In this document: positions 47,434 to 57,325 of the stretch, piece by piece
How positions within the stretch are numbered: position 1 is the first letter of the stretch
Layout of the letters: every line of letters starts with the position of its first letter
From: Paracoccus marinaquae
GTDB taxonomy: Bacteria; Pseudomonadota; Alphaproteobacteria; Rhodobacterales; Rhodobacteraceae
NCBI RefSeq assembly: GCF_018860165.1
Contig: NZ_JAHKNG010000010.1
Span: 47,087 to 111,086, forward strand
Reading direction: 5' to 3'
Length of the DNA stretch: 64,000 bases
Translations under genes and position numbers: made by a program
The notes under the pieces: generated by a model
The model's input: the letters and a program-made list of their open reading frames with translations, nothing else
What the model was told of the DNA's origin: nothing
The model's database searches: none

Positions 47434-50091
47434 CTATTCGGCGGCCTTGGCCGTCTTCTTCGTCGAAGCCTTCTTCGCCGCAGGTTTCTTGGCGGCGGGT
47501 TTCCGCGGCGCCTTCTTCGGCGATTTCGCCGCCTTGGCCGCGATCAGTGCCAGCGCTTGTTCCTGCGTGATCTCGTCGGGCGAGACATCGCGGGGCAGGG
47601 TGGCGTTGATCTTTTCCCATTTGACATAAGGACCATAGCGGCCATTCATCACCTGGATTGCACCCCCGTCCGGATGTTCGCCCAACTCGCGCAGGGGCGC
47701 TGCGGCGGCGGCGCGGCCGCGGCTCTGCTTGGCGGCCAGAACCTCGACGGCGCGGTTCATGCCGATGGTGAAGACCTCGTCCACATCCGGCAGATTGGCG
47801 TATTTCGGCCCGTGCTTCACATAGGGGCCATAGCGCCCGATCCCGGCCTCGATCAACTGGCCGTCATCGGGATGCGGGCCGACCGGGCGGGGCAGGGACA
47901 GAAGTTGCAGGGCCCGGTCCAGATCGATGCCGGCCGCGTCCCAGCCCTTCGGGATCGAGGCGCGGGGTGGCTTGGGATTGTCTTCGCTGGCCTCGCCGCG
48001 CTGGACATAGGGGCCGAAACGGCCGGTCTTCAGGCTGATCTCGTCGCCCTCGTCACGGCCCAGAACCCGGTCGCCCACGGCTTCCTCGCCATCGGGTGCC
48101 GACAGCGGGCGGGTATAGCGGCATTCGGGATAGTTCGAGCAGCCGATGAACGCTCCGCCCGAACGTGCCGTCTTCAGGTTCAGGCGCCCTGCGCCGCAGA
48201 CCGGACATTCGCGCGGGTCGCCGCCATCGGCACGCGGCGGATAGAGATGCGGGGCCAGCGCCTCGTCAATCGCCTCCAGAACCTCGCCGATGCGCAGGTC
48301 GCTGGTGCCTTCCAGCGCCTTCGAGAAGTCCTTCCAGAACCGGCCCAGAACGTCGCGCCACATGCGGTCGCCGGCGCTGATCTCGTCCAGTTCGTTTTCC
48401 AGATCGGCGGTGAAATCATAGCTGACATAGCGGGGAAAATACTCGACCAGGAAGATGGTCACCAACCGGCCCTTGTCCTCGGGGATCAGCCGGTTCTTGT
48501 CCTTGCGGACGTAATCGCGGTCCTGAATCGTGGTGACGATGCTGGCATAGGTCGAGGGTCGGCCGATACCCAACTCCTCCATGCGCTTGACCAGCGTGGC
48601 CTCGGTATAGCGGGGCGGCGGCTGGGTGAAATGCTGGCGCGCGGCCGCGCTGGCCGCCTCGTTCATCAGCAGGGCAGGTGCGGCGCGCAGGTCCTGCGGT
48701 GCTGCGGGGGCGCTGCCGTCCTTGTCGCGGGCCCTGGCGAATTCGGGTTCGAATGCGCGGCCGACCAGCCGGGCCGCCTCGCCCTCGGTGATGGCCGGCA
48801 GGCGGGCGCTGTCCTCGCCCTCGTCATCGTCGCGGCCCTGATCGTAGACGCGCAGGAAACCGTCGAACAGCATCACCTGGCCGGTGGCGCGCAGGCCCAC
48901 CTGCCGGTCGGAGCTGGCGATCTCGACCGTGGTGCGTTCCATCCGCGCGGCTTCCATCTGGCTGGCAAGGGTCCGCTTCCAGATCAGATCGTACAGCTTG
49001 CGCTGGTCATCGGCGCTGACCTTCAGCCGGTCGGGCGACAGCATCATGTCGGTCGGGCGGATGCATTCATGCGCTTCCTGCGCGTTCTTGGCCTTGTTCT
49101 TGTACATGCGCGGGGATTTCGGCAGGTATTCCTCGCCGAACTTGGCCTTGATCGCGTCGCGGGCCGCCATCACCGCCTCGGGCGCCATGTCGATGCCGTC
49201 GGTCCGCATATAGGTGATCAGCCCCGCCTCATACAGCCGCTGCGCCGCCGACATGCAGGCCTTGGCGCCCATGCCCAGCTTGCGGCTGGCCTCCTGCTGC
49301 AGGGTCGAGGTCATGAAGGGCGGCCAGGGGTTGCGGCTGGCCGGCTTGGCGGTAATGCCGGTGACCCTGAGATCGCGGCTGGAGACGGCGCTGACCGCCA
49401 TCGCGGCCTTCCCGGCATCGGGCAGATCGAAGCGTTCCAGCTTCGAGCCCGCCAGCGAGACAAGCTGGGCGTCATATTCATCGCCGCCCGGCGTCGCCAG
49501 ACGGGCATGGACCGACCAGTATTCGCGGGCCTTGAAGGCCTCGATCTCCATCTCGCGGTCGACGATCAGGCGCAGGCAGACCGATTGCACCCGGCCGGCG
49601 GATTTCGCGCCCGGCAGCTTGCGCCACAGGACCGGCGACAGGTTGAAGCCGACCAGATAGTCCAGCGCGCGGCGGGCCAGATAGGCATCGACCAGCGCCT
49701 GGTCGATCTGGCGCGGCTGCTTCATCGCCTCGCTGACGGCGGATTTGGTGATGGCGTTGAAGGTGACGCGGTTGACCTCGCTGCCCTTCTTCAGGGCCGG
49801 GGCCAGCGCCTCCAGCAGGTGCCAGCTGATCGCCTCGCCCTCGCGGTCGGGGTCGGTGGCGAGAATCAGGTTCTGGTCGTCCTTCAGCGCGTCCTTGATC
49901 GCCTTGAGGTGCTTCTTGCTGTCGGACGCGACCTCCCATTTCATGTCGAAATCGTGATCTGGATCGACGCTGCCATCCTTGGGCGGCAGGTCGCGAACAT
50001 GCCCGAAACTGGCCAGCACACGATAATCGCCGCCGAGATATTTCTCGATGGTCTTGGCCTTGGCCGGGGATTCGACGACGACAACGGGCAT
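47434..50091 (-). CDS. topA: DNA topoisomerase I
   Basis: 885-residue type IA topoisomerase that relaxes negative supercoils. The TOPRIM domain has Glu7 (VVVESPAKAKTI) and DPDRE (80-84). The catalytic tyrosine is Tyr294 in LITYMRTDG. One visible zinc finger (CPVCGAGRLNLKTARSGG... GCSNYPEC) is followed by repeated GRYGPYVK-type C-terminal repeats and a Lys/Ala-rich tail that binds DNA. I prefer ATG at 50091 with GAGG five bases before it; a GTG two codons upstream is possible. Confidence 0.96.
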   Translation of the reverse strand: MPVVVVESPAKAKTIEKYLGGDYRVLASFGHVRDLPPKDGSVDPDHDFDMKWEVASDSKKHLKAIKDALKDDQNLILATDPDREGEAISWHLLEALAPALKKGSEVNRVTFNAITKSAVSEAMKQPRQIDQALVDAYLARRALDYLVGFNLSPVLWRKLPGAKSAGRVQSVCLRLIVDREMEIEAFKAREYWSVHARLATPGGDEYDAQLVSLAGSKLERFDLPDAGKAAMAVSAVSSRDLRVTGITAKPASRNPWPPFMTSTLQQEASRKLGMGAKACMSAAQRLYEAGLITYMRTDGIDMAPEAVMAARDAIKAKFGEEYLPKSPRMYKNKAKNAQEAHECIRPTDMMLSPDRLKVSADDQRKLYDLIWKRTLASQMEAARMERTTVEIASSDRQVGLRATGQVMLFDGFLRVYDQGRDDDEGEDSARLPAITEGEAARLVGRAFEPEFARARDKDGSAPAAPQDLRAAPALLMNEAASAAARQHFTQPPPRYTEATLVKRMEELGIGRPSTYASIVTTIQDRDYVRKDKNRLIPEDKGRLVTIFLVEYFPRYVSYDFTADLENELDEISAGDRMWRDVLGRFWKDFSKALEGTSDLRIGEVLEAIDEALAPHLYPPRADGGDPRECPVCGAGRLNLKTARSGGAFIGCSNYPECRYTRPLSAPDGEEAVGDRVLGRDEGDEISLKTGRFGPYVQRGEASEDNPKPPRASIPKGWDAAGIDLDRALQLLSLPRPVGPHPDDGQLIEAGIGRYGPYVKHGPKYANLPDVDEVFTIGMNRAVEVLAAKQSRGRAAAAAPLRELGEHPDGGAIQVMNGRYGPYVKWEKINATLPRDVSPDEITQEQALALIAAKAAKSPKKAPRKPAAKKPAAKKASTKKTAKAAE

Positions 50092-50122
50092 ATTCACCTC
50101 GGGGACCGCTCAATGGGGCGGC

Positions 50123-50177
50123 AACATGGGTGCGAGGCGGGGGCGTGTCAACGGGGCGCGATCACGCGGATCGCGCC
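50123..50177 (-). promoter_or_regulatory. topA promoter candidate with adjacent hairpin
   Basis: On the minus strand TTGACA (50151-50146) and a weak CATGTT (50128-50123) are 17 bases apart. Just upstream an 8-bp inverted repeat GGCGCGAT/ATCGCGCC (50155-50162 and 50170-50177) has no T run, so it is more likely an operator or mRNA hairpin than a terminator of dprA. Confidence 0.35.
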
Positions 50178-50233
50178 AAGGTTGCAATTCATCGGCCATC
50201 GCACTGGCCCCGAGGCGGGATCTCTGGGCGGCG

Positions 50234-51397
50234 TCAGCTCAGCGCCAGCCGCCCTCCGGCCAGCCGCGTCAGGCGTCCCTGCAGCTCCAGCGACAGGATT
50301 GCGGCGCTGGCACTGGCGGCGGGAACGCCCAGATCGCGGATCAGGTCGTTCTCCTCGGTCGGGCTGGGCGTCAGCCGCGACAGGATCCGCGTTTCCAGTT
50401 GCACGGGGCCACCCTCGTCGCGCAGCCGGGGTGCCGGGGGCGGGCTGGCCTGAACATGGGTCGGGGAGATCGTTCCGGCACGGGGGGCGGGCAGGGCCGC
50501 GCCGTGGCGAGCCAGCGCCTCGATCACGTCGCAGGAACTGCGGACCAGCAACGCGCCGTCGCGGATCAACTGATTGCAGCCGGCCGCGCGGGCATCCATC
50601 GGATGCCCCGGCACCGCCATCACCTCGCGGCCCTGATCCAGCGCGCTTTTGGCCGTGATCAATGTGCCCGAACGATGCGCGGCCTCGATCACCACCACCG
50701 CCCGCGACAGCCCCGAGATGATTCGGTTCCGGGTCGGGAAATGGCGTGCCGCAGGCTCGGTTCCCGGCGGCTGTTCCGAGACGAGCGCGCCCTGTTCGGC
50801 GATCTGCGCGGCCAGTACAGCGTTTTCGGCCGGGTAGATGACATCCACCCCGCCGGCCAGCACCGCCACGGTGCCGGTGGGCAGGGCGGCGTTATGGGCG
50901 GCGGTATCGACGCCGCGCGCAAGCCCCGCGACGACGCTGCATCCGGCCTCGCCCAGCCCCGCGGCCATGCCGCGTGCCATGCGCAGCCCCAGGGACGATG
51001 AATTGCGCGCCCCGATCACCGCGACCGGGTTATGCGCCAGCCAGGCCGGGTCGCCCCGGACCCACAGCACCGGCGGGGCCCCGTCGATGTCGCGCAGCGT
51101 CGGCGGATAGAGCGGCGAATCGCAACGAATCAGCCGTGCGCCAAGCTTTAGCCCTGCCTCCAGCTCGGCCGCGGCGACGGCTTCGGGGCAGGTTTCGTAA
51201 TCGGTCACCCCGGCTTCCGCAGCGATGCCGGGCAGGGCCTCCAGCGCCGCCGCCGCGCTGCCATGTTCGGCCACCAGCCGGTGGAAGGTCGCCGGTCCGA
51301 CACGGCGTGATCGGATGAGCCGGAGGAAGCCGAGGTCGTCTTCCTTTGAAGGGGGGGAACTGTTGGGGGTGTCAAAAGGAACGTAACCGGTATCCAT
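50234..51397 (-). CDS. dprA: DNA-processing protein DprA
   Basis: 387-residue protein that loads RecA on incoming single-stranded DNA. The Rossmann-like core has AVIGARNSSSLGLRMARGMA, GLARGVDTAAHNAAL, GGVDVIYPAEN, PTRNRIISGLSRAVVVIEA and SGTLITAKSALDQGREVMAVPG. A C-terminal winged helix (ENDLIRDLGVPAASASAAILSLELQGRL) is present. Start follows GGAGG. No other competence gene is in the window. Confidence 0.94.
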   Translation of the reverse strand: MDTGYVPFDTPNSSPPSKEDDLGFLRLIRSRRVGPATFHRLVAEHGSAAAALEALPGIAAEAGVTDYETCPEAVAAAELEAGLKLGARLIRCDSPLYPPTLRDIDGAPPVLWVRGDPAWLAHNPVAVIGARNSSSLGLRMARGMAAGLGEAGCSVVAGLARGVDTAAHNAALPTGTVAVLAGGVDVIYPAENAVLAAQIAEQGALVSEQPPGTEPAARHFPTRNRIISGLSRAVVVIEAAHRSGTLITAKSALDQGREVMAVPGHPMDARAAGCNQLIRDGALLVRSSCDVIEALARHGAALPAPRAGTISPTHVQASPPPAPRLRDEGGPVQLETRILSRLTPSPTEENDLIRDLGVPAASASAAILSLELQGRLTRLAGGRLALS

Positions 51398-51490
51398 GCC
51401 TGCCTCCGTCTCATCCGGAAACGAGGCATAACGCGGAAATGGTTAAGACCAGGTTAGCGCCGCTGACCCATATGCGGAAAAGGCGAAGGT

Positions 51491-52912
51491 TCAGGTGGCA
51501 GAGCCGCCCACGGTCAGCCCGCCGATCATCAGGGTCGGCTGACCGACCCCGACCGGCACCCATTGCCCCTGCTTGCCGCAATTGCCGATGCCCGGATCCA
51601 GCGCCATGTCGTTGCCGACGGCCCGTATCTGCTGCAAGGCGGTCGCGCCGTCACCGATCAGCGTGGCACCGCGGATCGGGTCGCCAAGCTGGCCGTTCCT
51701 GACCCGGTAAGCCTCGGTGCAGGAAAAGACGAACTTGCCGTTGGTGATGTCGACCTGCCCGCCGCCGAAGCCGACCGCGTAGATTCCATCCTTCAAGTCG
51801 GCCAGAATCGCCGCCGGATCGGCGTCGCCGCCGGGCATGTAGGTATTGGTCATGCGCGGCATCGGCGCATGGGCAAAGCTCTCGCGGCGGCCATTGCCGG
51901 TCGGCGCGACGCCCATCAGCCGGGCATTCTGGCGGTCCTGCATGTAGCCGACCAGAATTCCGTCCTCGATCAGCACGTTGCGGGCCGGGGGCGTGCCCTC
52001 GTCATCGACCGAGAGGCTGCCGCGCCGGTCGGGAATGGTGCCGTCATCGACCACGGTGACGCCGGGCGCGGCGACGCGCTGGCCCATCAGCCCGGCGAAG
52101 GCGCTGGCCTTCTTGCGGTTGAAATCGCCCTCCAGCCCGTGGCCCACCGCCTCGTGCAGCAGGATGCCGGGCCAGCCGGAGCCCAGGACCACGTCCATCA
52201 CCCCGGCGGGCGCGGGAACCGAGCGCAGGTTGACCAGCGCGATGCGCAGCGCCTCGTCCACGGCGGCCTGCCAATGGGCGGGTTCCATCAGCCCGGCAAG
52301 CGATACACGGCCGCCGCCGCCATTGCTGCCCGATTCCCGGCGGTCGTTGTTTTCGACAATGACCGCGACATTCAGCCGGGCCATCGGCCGGATATCGGTG
52401 ACCAGATCGCCCTCGGGGCGCAGGATCGCGACCTCCTGCAGGGACGAGGCGATAGAGGCGGTGACCTGAACGACGCGCGGATCCCTGCCGCGGGCATAGT
52501 CGTCGATCTGGCGCAGCAGTTCGATCCGGCGGGCGACCGGGATGCCCTCGGCCGGGTCGGCGGCGGCGTAGAGGTGCGCGGATGTCTTCGGCGCCGGCCC
52601 GGCCAGCCGGCCGCCGCCCGCGCCCACCGCCAGTCGCGCCGTCTCGGCGGCGCGGCGCAGAGCCGCCTCGGTTATCTCGGTCGAATGGGCATAGCCCGTC
52701 ACCTCGCCCCGCACCGCGCGCAGACCGAATCCCTGCTCGGCCGTGTAGCCCGAGTTGCGCAGCCGGCCGTCATCGAAGACCAGCGTCTCGGCGACCGCGC
52801 GCTCGAGGAACAGCTCGCCGTCGTCTGCGCCGGCGACCGCATCACGCAGGATCGCCATCGCCCGATCGCGGTCCAGAAAGCGGGCGAAGGGGTCGAAACG
52901 GTCGCGGCTCAT
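51491..52912 (-). CDS. tldD: Metalloprotease TldD
   Basis: 473-residue subunit of the TldD/TldE protease that matures peptides such as microcin B17 and PQQ-type precursors and degrades CcdA. The zinc motif HEAVGH (His253, Glu254, His258) and Cys in FSCTEAYRV are the metal-binding set. TldE is not in the window. Start follows AAGGAG. Divergent from ctaC across 197 bp, in which TAATAT (53015-53020) resembles a -10 but has no convincing -35. Confidence 0.94.
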   Translation of the reverse strand: MSRDRFDPFARFLDRDRAMAILRDAVAGADDGELFLERAVAETLVFDDGRLRNSGYTAEQGFGLRAVRGEVTGYAHSTEITEAALRRAAETARLAVGAGGGRLAGPAPKTSAHLYAAADPAEGIPVARRIELLRQIDDYARGRDPRVVQVTASIASSLQEVAILRPEGDLVTDIRPMARLNVAVIVENNDRRESGSNGGGGRVSLAGLMEPAHWQAAVDEALRIALVNLRSVPAPAGVMDVVLGSGWPGILLHEAVGHGLEGDFNRKKASAFAGLMGQRVAAPGVTVVDDGTIPDRRGSLSVDDEGTPPARNVLIEDGILVGYMQDRQNARLMGVAPTGNGRRESFAHAPMPRMTNTYMPGGDADPAAILADLKDGIYAVGFGGGQVDITNGKFVFSCTEAYRVRNGQLGDPIRGATLIGDGATALQQIRAVGNDMALDPGIGNCGKQGQWVPVGVGQPTLMIGGLTVGGSAT

Positions 52913-53109
52913 GGCGGGGACTCCTTGGTTTGAGGGCGGCGATCAAGGCGTCGCGACAGGGACAGTGGGCGAAATTCGTTCCTATTTCCCACCTATCACT
53001 TGCCCGGGGGCATGTAATATGGTCATAGAACGAGCCATGTGAAAGGGAAAGGGGCGGCCCGAGGTCAGCCTCTGCGGCCGGTTCGGCCTCACCAACGCAA
53101 CGGGATGGA

Positions 53110-54012
53110 ATGATGGCAAATGCGATGATTCGCCGTGCAGTCGCGGCAGCTACGGGGTCCGCCATGGCGGGCATGGTGGCCGGCACGGCTCTGGCGCAGG
53201 ATGTTCTGGGTGACCTGCCGGTGATCGGCAAACCCCATGCGAAAGGCATCGGCTTCCAGCCGGCCGTGACCGAGATCGCGCGGGACCAGCAATGGCTGGA
53301 TCACTTCGTCCTGATCATCATCGCCGTCATCACCGTCTTCGTCTGCCTGCTGCTGCTGATCGTGATCCTGCGCTATAACAGCCGGTCCAATCCGGTTCCG
53401 GCCCGCTTTACCCATAACACCCCGATCGAGATTGCCTGGACCCTGGTTCCGGTGCTGATCCTGGTCGTAATCGGTGCCTTCTCGCTGCCGGCGCTGTTCC
53501 GCAGCCAGGAAATGCCTGCCGATCCCGACCTTGTCATCAAGGCCATCGGCAACCAGTGGTACTGGTCCTACGAATATCCCGATAACGGCCTCAGCTTCGA
53601 TTCGATCATGCTGACGAAGGAAGAACTGCCCGAATACGGCTATGCCGAGGACGAGCATCTGCTGGCCACCGATACCGCGGTCGTGGTGCCGGTCGGCAAG
53701 ACCGTGCTGCTGCAGATCACCGCCAATGACGTGATCCACGCCTGGGCCATGCCGGCCTTCGCGATCAAGCAGGACGCCGTGCCGGGCCGAATCGCCCAGG
53801 CCTGGTTCAATGTCGAACAGGAAGGCGTCTATTTCGGCCAGTGCAGCGAACTCTGCGGCATCAACCACGCCTACATGCCGATCGTGGTCAAGGCCGTCAC
53901 CCCCGAGAAATACGCCGCCTGGGTGGCCGAGCAGGGCGGCACCATGCCCGAAGACCAGCAGGCCGCCCTTGGCCTGACGGACGCTCAGGTCGAACTGGCC
54001 GCGGCCAACTGA
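53110..54012 (+). CDS. ctaC: Cytochrome c oxidase (aa3) subunit II
   Basis: 300-residue precursor with a signal peptide ending at TALA-Q30, two membrane helices (about 65-88 and 108-128) and a cupredoxin domain. CuA ligands are His210, Cys245, Glu247, Cys249, His253 and Met256. QWYWSYEYP is the aromatic electron-entry patch for cytochrome c. Subtracting 29 gives 181, 216, 218, 220, 224 and 227, as in P. denitrificans. First gene of the cta cluster; subunit I is not in the window. Confidence 0.97.
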   Translation: MMANAMIRRAVAAATGSAMAGMVAGTALAQDVLGDLPVIGKPHAKGIGFQPAVTEIARDQQWLDHFVLIIIAVITVFVCLLLLIVILRYNSRSNPVPARFTHNTPIEIAWTLVPVLILVVIGAFSLPALFRSQEMPADPDLVIKAIGNQWYWSYEYPDNGLSFDSIMLTKEELPEYGYAEDEHLLATDTAVVVPVGKTVLLQITANDVIHAWAMPAFAIKQDAVPGRIAQAWFNVEQEGVYFGQCSELCGINHAYMPIVVKAVTPEKYAAWVAEQGGTMPEDQQAALGLTDAQVELAAAN

Positions 54013-54036
54013 CCGGCCTGACGAAACGAACGCGCG

Positions 54037-54954
54037 ATGACCGATATCCACGCATATGAAGGCGCCCCCGAGGCCGAGTTCGGCGACTATGTCGCGCTGC
54101 TGAAGCCCCGGGTGATGTCGCTGGTGGTCTTCACGGCCATGGTCGGGCTGTTGGTTGCCCCGGTGGACGTGCATCCTTTCATCGCCTTCTGCGCGGTGCT
54201 GTTCATCGCGCTTGGCGGCGGCGCCTCGGGCGCGCTGAACATGTGGTATGACGCCGATATCGACGCGGTGATGCTGCGCACCCGCAACCGGCCGATTCCC
54301 TCGGGCCGGGTCACCCGGGACGAGGCGCTGGCCATCGGCATCGGCCTGTCGGGCCTTGCCGTGATGATGCTGGGGCTGGTCGCGAACTGGTTCGCCGCCG
54401 GTTTCCTCGCTTTCACCATCTTCTTCTACGCCGTCGTCTACACGATCTGGCTGAAACGCTGGACGCCGCAGAACATCGTCATCGGCGGTGCGGCCGGGGC
54501 CTTCCCGCCGATGATCGGCTGGGCCTGCGCGACCGGCGGCATCAGCATCGAATCGCTGTTGATGTTCGCGCTGATCTTCTTCTGGACGCCGCCGCATTTC
54601 TGGGCGCTGGCGCTGTTCATGAAGGAGGATTACCACAAGGCCGGCGTGCCGATGCTGACCGTTACCCATGGTCGCGCCACCACCCGCCGCCACATCTTTG
54701 CCTATACGCTGGTGCTGGCGCCCTTCGCGATCTGGCTGGGCCTGACCTCGATCGGTGGTCCGCTCTACCTGACGGTCTCGGTGGTGCTGAACGCGCTGTT
54801 CATCCGCGGCGGCTGGCAGATCCTGCGCCGCGACGAGGATGCGGCCATCGCCGATGGCTATGCGGTCGAGAAGCGGGTCTTCAGGCTGTCGCTGATGTAT
54901 CTGTTCCTGCATTTCCTGGCGCTGTTGGCGCAGGATTGGGTCGGGACATGGTGA
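54037..54954 (+). CDS. ctaB: Protoheme IX farnesyltransferase
   Basis: 305-residue polytopic prenyltransferase that makes haem O from haem B, the precursor of haem A for aa3 oxidase. [21 protein letters not shown] is the prenyl-diphosphate-binding motif; [27 protein letters not shown] is conserved. About nine membrane segments. 24 bp after ctaC; its stop overlaps the next ATG (TGATG). Confidence 0.96.
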   Translation: MTDIHAYEGAPEAEFGDYVALLKPRVMSLVVFTAMVGLLVAPVDVHPFIAFCAVLFIALGGGASGALNMWYDADIDAVMLRTRNRPIPSGRVTRDEALAIGIGLSGLAVMMLGLVANWFAAGFLAFTIFFYAVVYTIWLKRWTPQNIVIGGAAGAFPPMIGWACATGGISIESLLMFALIFFWTPPHFWALALFMKEDYHKAGVPMLTVTHGRATTRRHIFAYTLVLAPFAIWLGLTSIGGPLYLTVSVVLNALFIRGGWQILRRDEDAAIADGYAVEKRVFRLSLMYLFLHFLALLAQDWVGTW

Positions 54955-55169
54955 TGCCGATGCAGACCGAGCATGAACTTCACCGCCGCCGCCGCTCGCG
55001 CAATGTCGGGCTGGGGCTGGTGCTGGCCGGGTTCGTGGTGCTGGTCTTCGGCCTGACCGTGGTCAAGGTGAAGCAGGGCGACATGATGGAAGCCTATGAC
55101 CATCAGCCGCGGGTGTCGGAACTGCCGCGCGAGGACGCCCTGCCCGCAGCAGAGGAGGCCGGGGAATGA
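54954..55169 (+). CDS. Small single-span membrane protein of the cta cluster
   Basis: 71-residue protein with a basic N-terminus ([12 protein letters not shown]), one membrane helix ([18 protein letters not shown]) and a hydrophilic tail with [13 protein letters not shown]. The start at 54954 gives TGATG coupling to ctaB; ATG at 54948 is an alternative. Stop overlaps ctaG (ATGA). Small proteins at this position occur in other alphaproteobacterial oxidase operons (called CoxF or CtaF in some); role in assembly is likely but not shown by sequence. Confidence 0.8.
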   Translation: MPMQTEHELHRRRRSRNVGLGLVLAGFVVLVFGLTVVKVKQGDMMEAYDHQPRVSELPREDALPAAEEAGE

Positions 55170-55729
55170 GCCGCGAATCCCGTACCGTTATGGCGCTGGT
55201 CGGTGTCGTCGTGACCATGGGCGCGCTGGCCTGGGCGGCGGTGCCGTTCTACAACTGGTTCTGCCGGGTGACCGGTTTCGCCGGCACGACGCAGGTGGCC
55301 GAAAAGGCCTCCGATGTGGTGCTGGACGAGGTGATCCGTGTCCGTTTCGACGCCAATGTCGATCCCAGCCTCGACTGGACCTTCCGGCCGATGCAGACCC
55401 GGATGGACATGAAGATCGGCGAGAACGGGCTGGCCTTTTACGAGGCGGTCAACAACAGCGACGAGACCATCACCGGCAGCGCCAGCTATAATGTCGCGCC
55501 CGAGGTTTCGGGCTATTACTTCCAGAAGATCGAGTGTTTCTGCTTTACCGAACAGACACTGGAGCCGGGCGAGCGGGTCGAGATGCCGATCAGCTTCTTT
55601 GTCGATCCCGAACTGGTCGACGACCGCGACGCGAACTGGGTCAGGGATATCACCCTGTCCTACACTTTCCACCGGACCGAGCCGAAACAGGCGGCGCTTG
55701 ACGCCGCCGCGGCCGAGAATGTCAACTGA
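55166..55729 (+). CDS. ctaG: Cytochrome c oxidase assembly protein CtaG (Cox11)
   Basis: 187-residue copper chaperone that delivers Cu to the CuB site of subunit I. One N-terminal membrane helix (about 8-28), Cys33 in [10 protein letters not shown] and the copper motif CFCF ([10 protein letters not shown]) in an immunoglobulin-like periplasmic domain. All three expected cysteines are present. Start supported by GAGGAGG. Confidence 0.96.
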   Translation: MSRESRTVMALVGVVVTMGALAWAAVPFYNWFCRVTGFAGTTQVAEKASDVVLDEVIRVRFDANVDPSLDWTFRPMQTRMDMKIGENGLAFYEAVNNSDETITGSASYNVAPEVSGYYFQKIECFCFTEQTLEPGERVEMPISFFVDPELVDDRDANWVRDITLSYTFHRTEPKQAALDAAAAENVN

Positions 55730-55755
55730 AGCCAGCAGCCGACGGGGACACGCAT

Positions 55756-56556
55756 ATGGCGCACGCTAAGAATCACGACTATCACATCCTCAAGCCGTCC
55801 ATCTGGCCCTTCATTGGCGCGCTCTCCGCCTTCATCATGCTGTTCGGCGCGGTGATGTGGATGCAGGACAATGGCCCGTGGATGTTCCTGATCGGCCTGA
55901 CCGGCGTGCTCTATGTCATGTACAGCTGGTGGGCGGACGTGATCCATGAGGGCGAGACCGGCGATCACACGCCGGTGGTGCGGATCGGCCTGCAATACGG
56001 CTTCATCCTGTTCATCATTTCCGAGGTGATGTTCTTCGTCGCCTGGTTCTGGAACTGGTTCAAGAACGTCCTCTACCCGATGGGGCCGGACAGCCCGATC
56101 AAGGATGGCGTCTGGCCGCCCGAAGGGATCGTTCCCTTCGATCCCTGGCATCTGCCGCTGATCAACACGCTGATCCTGCTGCTGTCGGGCGTCGCCGTGA
56201 CCTGGGCGCACCACGCGCTGGTCCACGAGAACGACCGCAAGACCACCATCAACGGGCTGATCGTTGCCGTCATCCTCGGCATCTGCTTCACCTTCCTGCA
56301 GGCCTATGAATACAGCCACGCGGCCTTCGGCCTTGCCGATACCGCCTATGCCAGCGCCTTCTATCTGGCGACCGGCTTCCACGGCTTCCACGTCATCATC
56401 GGCACCATCTTCCTGGCTGTCTGCCTGTTCCGGATGCTGAAAGGCCAGATGAGCCAGGAACAGCATGTCGGCTTCGAGGCCGCCGCCTGGTACTGGCACT
56501 TCGTCGACGTGGTCTGGCTGTTCCTGTTCGGCGCGGTCTATATCTGGGGCAGCTGA
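55756..56556 (+). CDS. ctaE: Cytochrome c oxidase (aa3) subunit III
   Basis: 266-residue seven-helix subunit that protects the oxidase from suicide inactivation. [17 protein letters not shown] carries the conserved Glu, AYEYSHAAF and [16 protein letters not shown] are hallmarks, and [14 protein letters not shown] ends the protein. 26 bp after ctaG, followed by a terminator. Confidence 0.97.
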   Translation: MAHAKNHDYHILKPSIWPFIGALSAFIMLFGAVMWMQDNGPWMFLIGLTGVLYVMYSWWADVIHEGETGDHTPVVRIGLQYGFILFIISEVMFFVAWFWNWFKNVLYPMGPDSPIKDGVWPPEGIVPFDPWHLPLINTLILLLSGVAVTWAHHALVHENDRKTTINGLIVAVILGICFTFLQAYEYSHAAFGLADTAYASAFYLATGFHGFHVIIGTIFLAVCLFRMLKGQMSQEQHVGFEAAAWYWHFVDVVWLFLFGAVYIWGS

Positions 56557-56578
56557 TCTTCCTTTCTCCCCATCACGG

Positions 56579-56608
56579 CGCGCGGGGCTTCCCCGCGCGT
56601 TTTCGTTT
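56579..56608 (+). terminator. Terminator after ctaE
   Basis: A perfect 9-bp stem (CGCGCGGGG at 56579-56587 with CCCCGCGCG at 56591-56599) closes a CTT loop and is followed by TTTTCGTTT. It lies 22 bp after the ctaE stop, so surf1 downstream depends on read-through or its own promoter. Confidence 0.8.
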
Positions 56609-56643
56609 CTGCCCCGCCGGCATTCCTTAGGCTCCGTTCGCTC

Positions 56644-57315
56644 ATGCGTCGCTATCTGTTTCCCCTGATCCTCGGCGTTCTCGGCTGCGCCATCCTGATC
56701 AATCTGGGCCTGTGGCAGCTGCGCCGGATGGACTGGAAGGAGGGCATGCTGGCCGAGATTCAGTCGCGCATCGACGCGCCCGCCGTGCCCTTGCCGGCCG
56801 AGGTCGATCCGTCGATGAAATACATGCCGGTCACCGTCAGCGGCACGACGACGGGTAACGAGATCGATGTGTTGTCGGGCACCAAGGAGCAGGGCGGCGG
56901 CTATCAGGTCGTGTCGCGCTTCATCACCGATGACGGCCGCGCGATCCTGTTGGATCGCGGCTTCGTGCCGCAACAGGACCGCCATGCCGAACGTGGGCCG
57001 ACCCGTCTGCTGATCCAGGGCAACCTGCACTGGCCCGAGGAGCGGGGCGAGGCGACCCCTGCGCCCAATCTGGACGAGAATATCTGGTTTGCCCGCGACG
57101 TGCCGGCCATGGCCGAGACGCTGGATACCCTGCCGATTCTGGTCGTGGCCAGTTTCGTGCAGGGCGATGCGCAGGGGGTCGAGCCCATCCCGGTCGCGAT
57201 CGAGGGGATACCCAACAACCACCTTTCCTATGCCGCGCAGTGGTTCCTGATCGCGGTGGCCTGGGCAGGGATGACAGTCGGTCTGATCTGGCGTATCAGG
57301 CAGCGGAAATACTGA
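56644..57315 (+). CDS. surf1: SURF1 family haem A insertion protein
   Basis: 223-residue membrane protein that helps deliver haem A to subunit I of aa3 oxidase. Two membrane helices at the ends (about 5-22 and 199-217) enclose a periplasmic domain; LGLWQLRRMDWKEGML and PNNHLSYAAQWFLIA are conserved. As it sits with cta genes it is probably the aa3-specific type (Surf1c) rather than the quinol-oxidase type. thrC starts 10 bp downstream. Confidence 0.93.
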   Translation: MRRYLFPLILGVLGCAILINLGLWQLRRMDWKEGMLAEIQSRIDAPAVPLPAEVDPSMKYMPVTVSGTTTGNEIDVLSGTKEQGGGYQVVSRFITDDGRAILLDRGFVPQQDRHAERGPTRLLIQGNLHWPEERGEATPAPNLDENIWFARDVPAMAETLDTLPILVVASFVQGDAQGVEPIPVAIEGIPNNHLSYAAQWFLIAVAWAGMTVGLIWRIRQRKY

Positions 57316-57325
57316 AGGAACGGCG

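Noticed and set aside
52981..53040. ctaC promoter at TAATAT (53015-53020)
   Set aside because: The -10 looks good but no -35 with acceptable spacing was found, so it is mentioned only under tldD.
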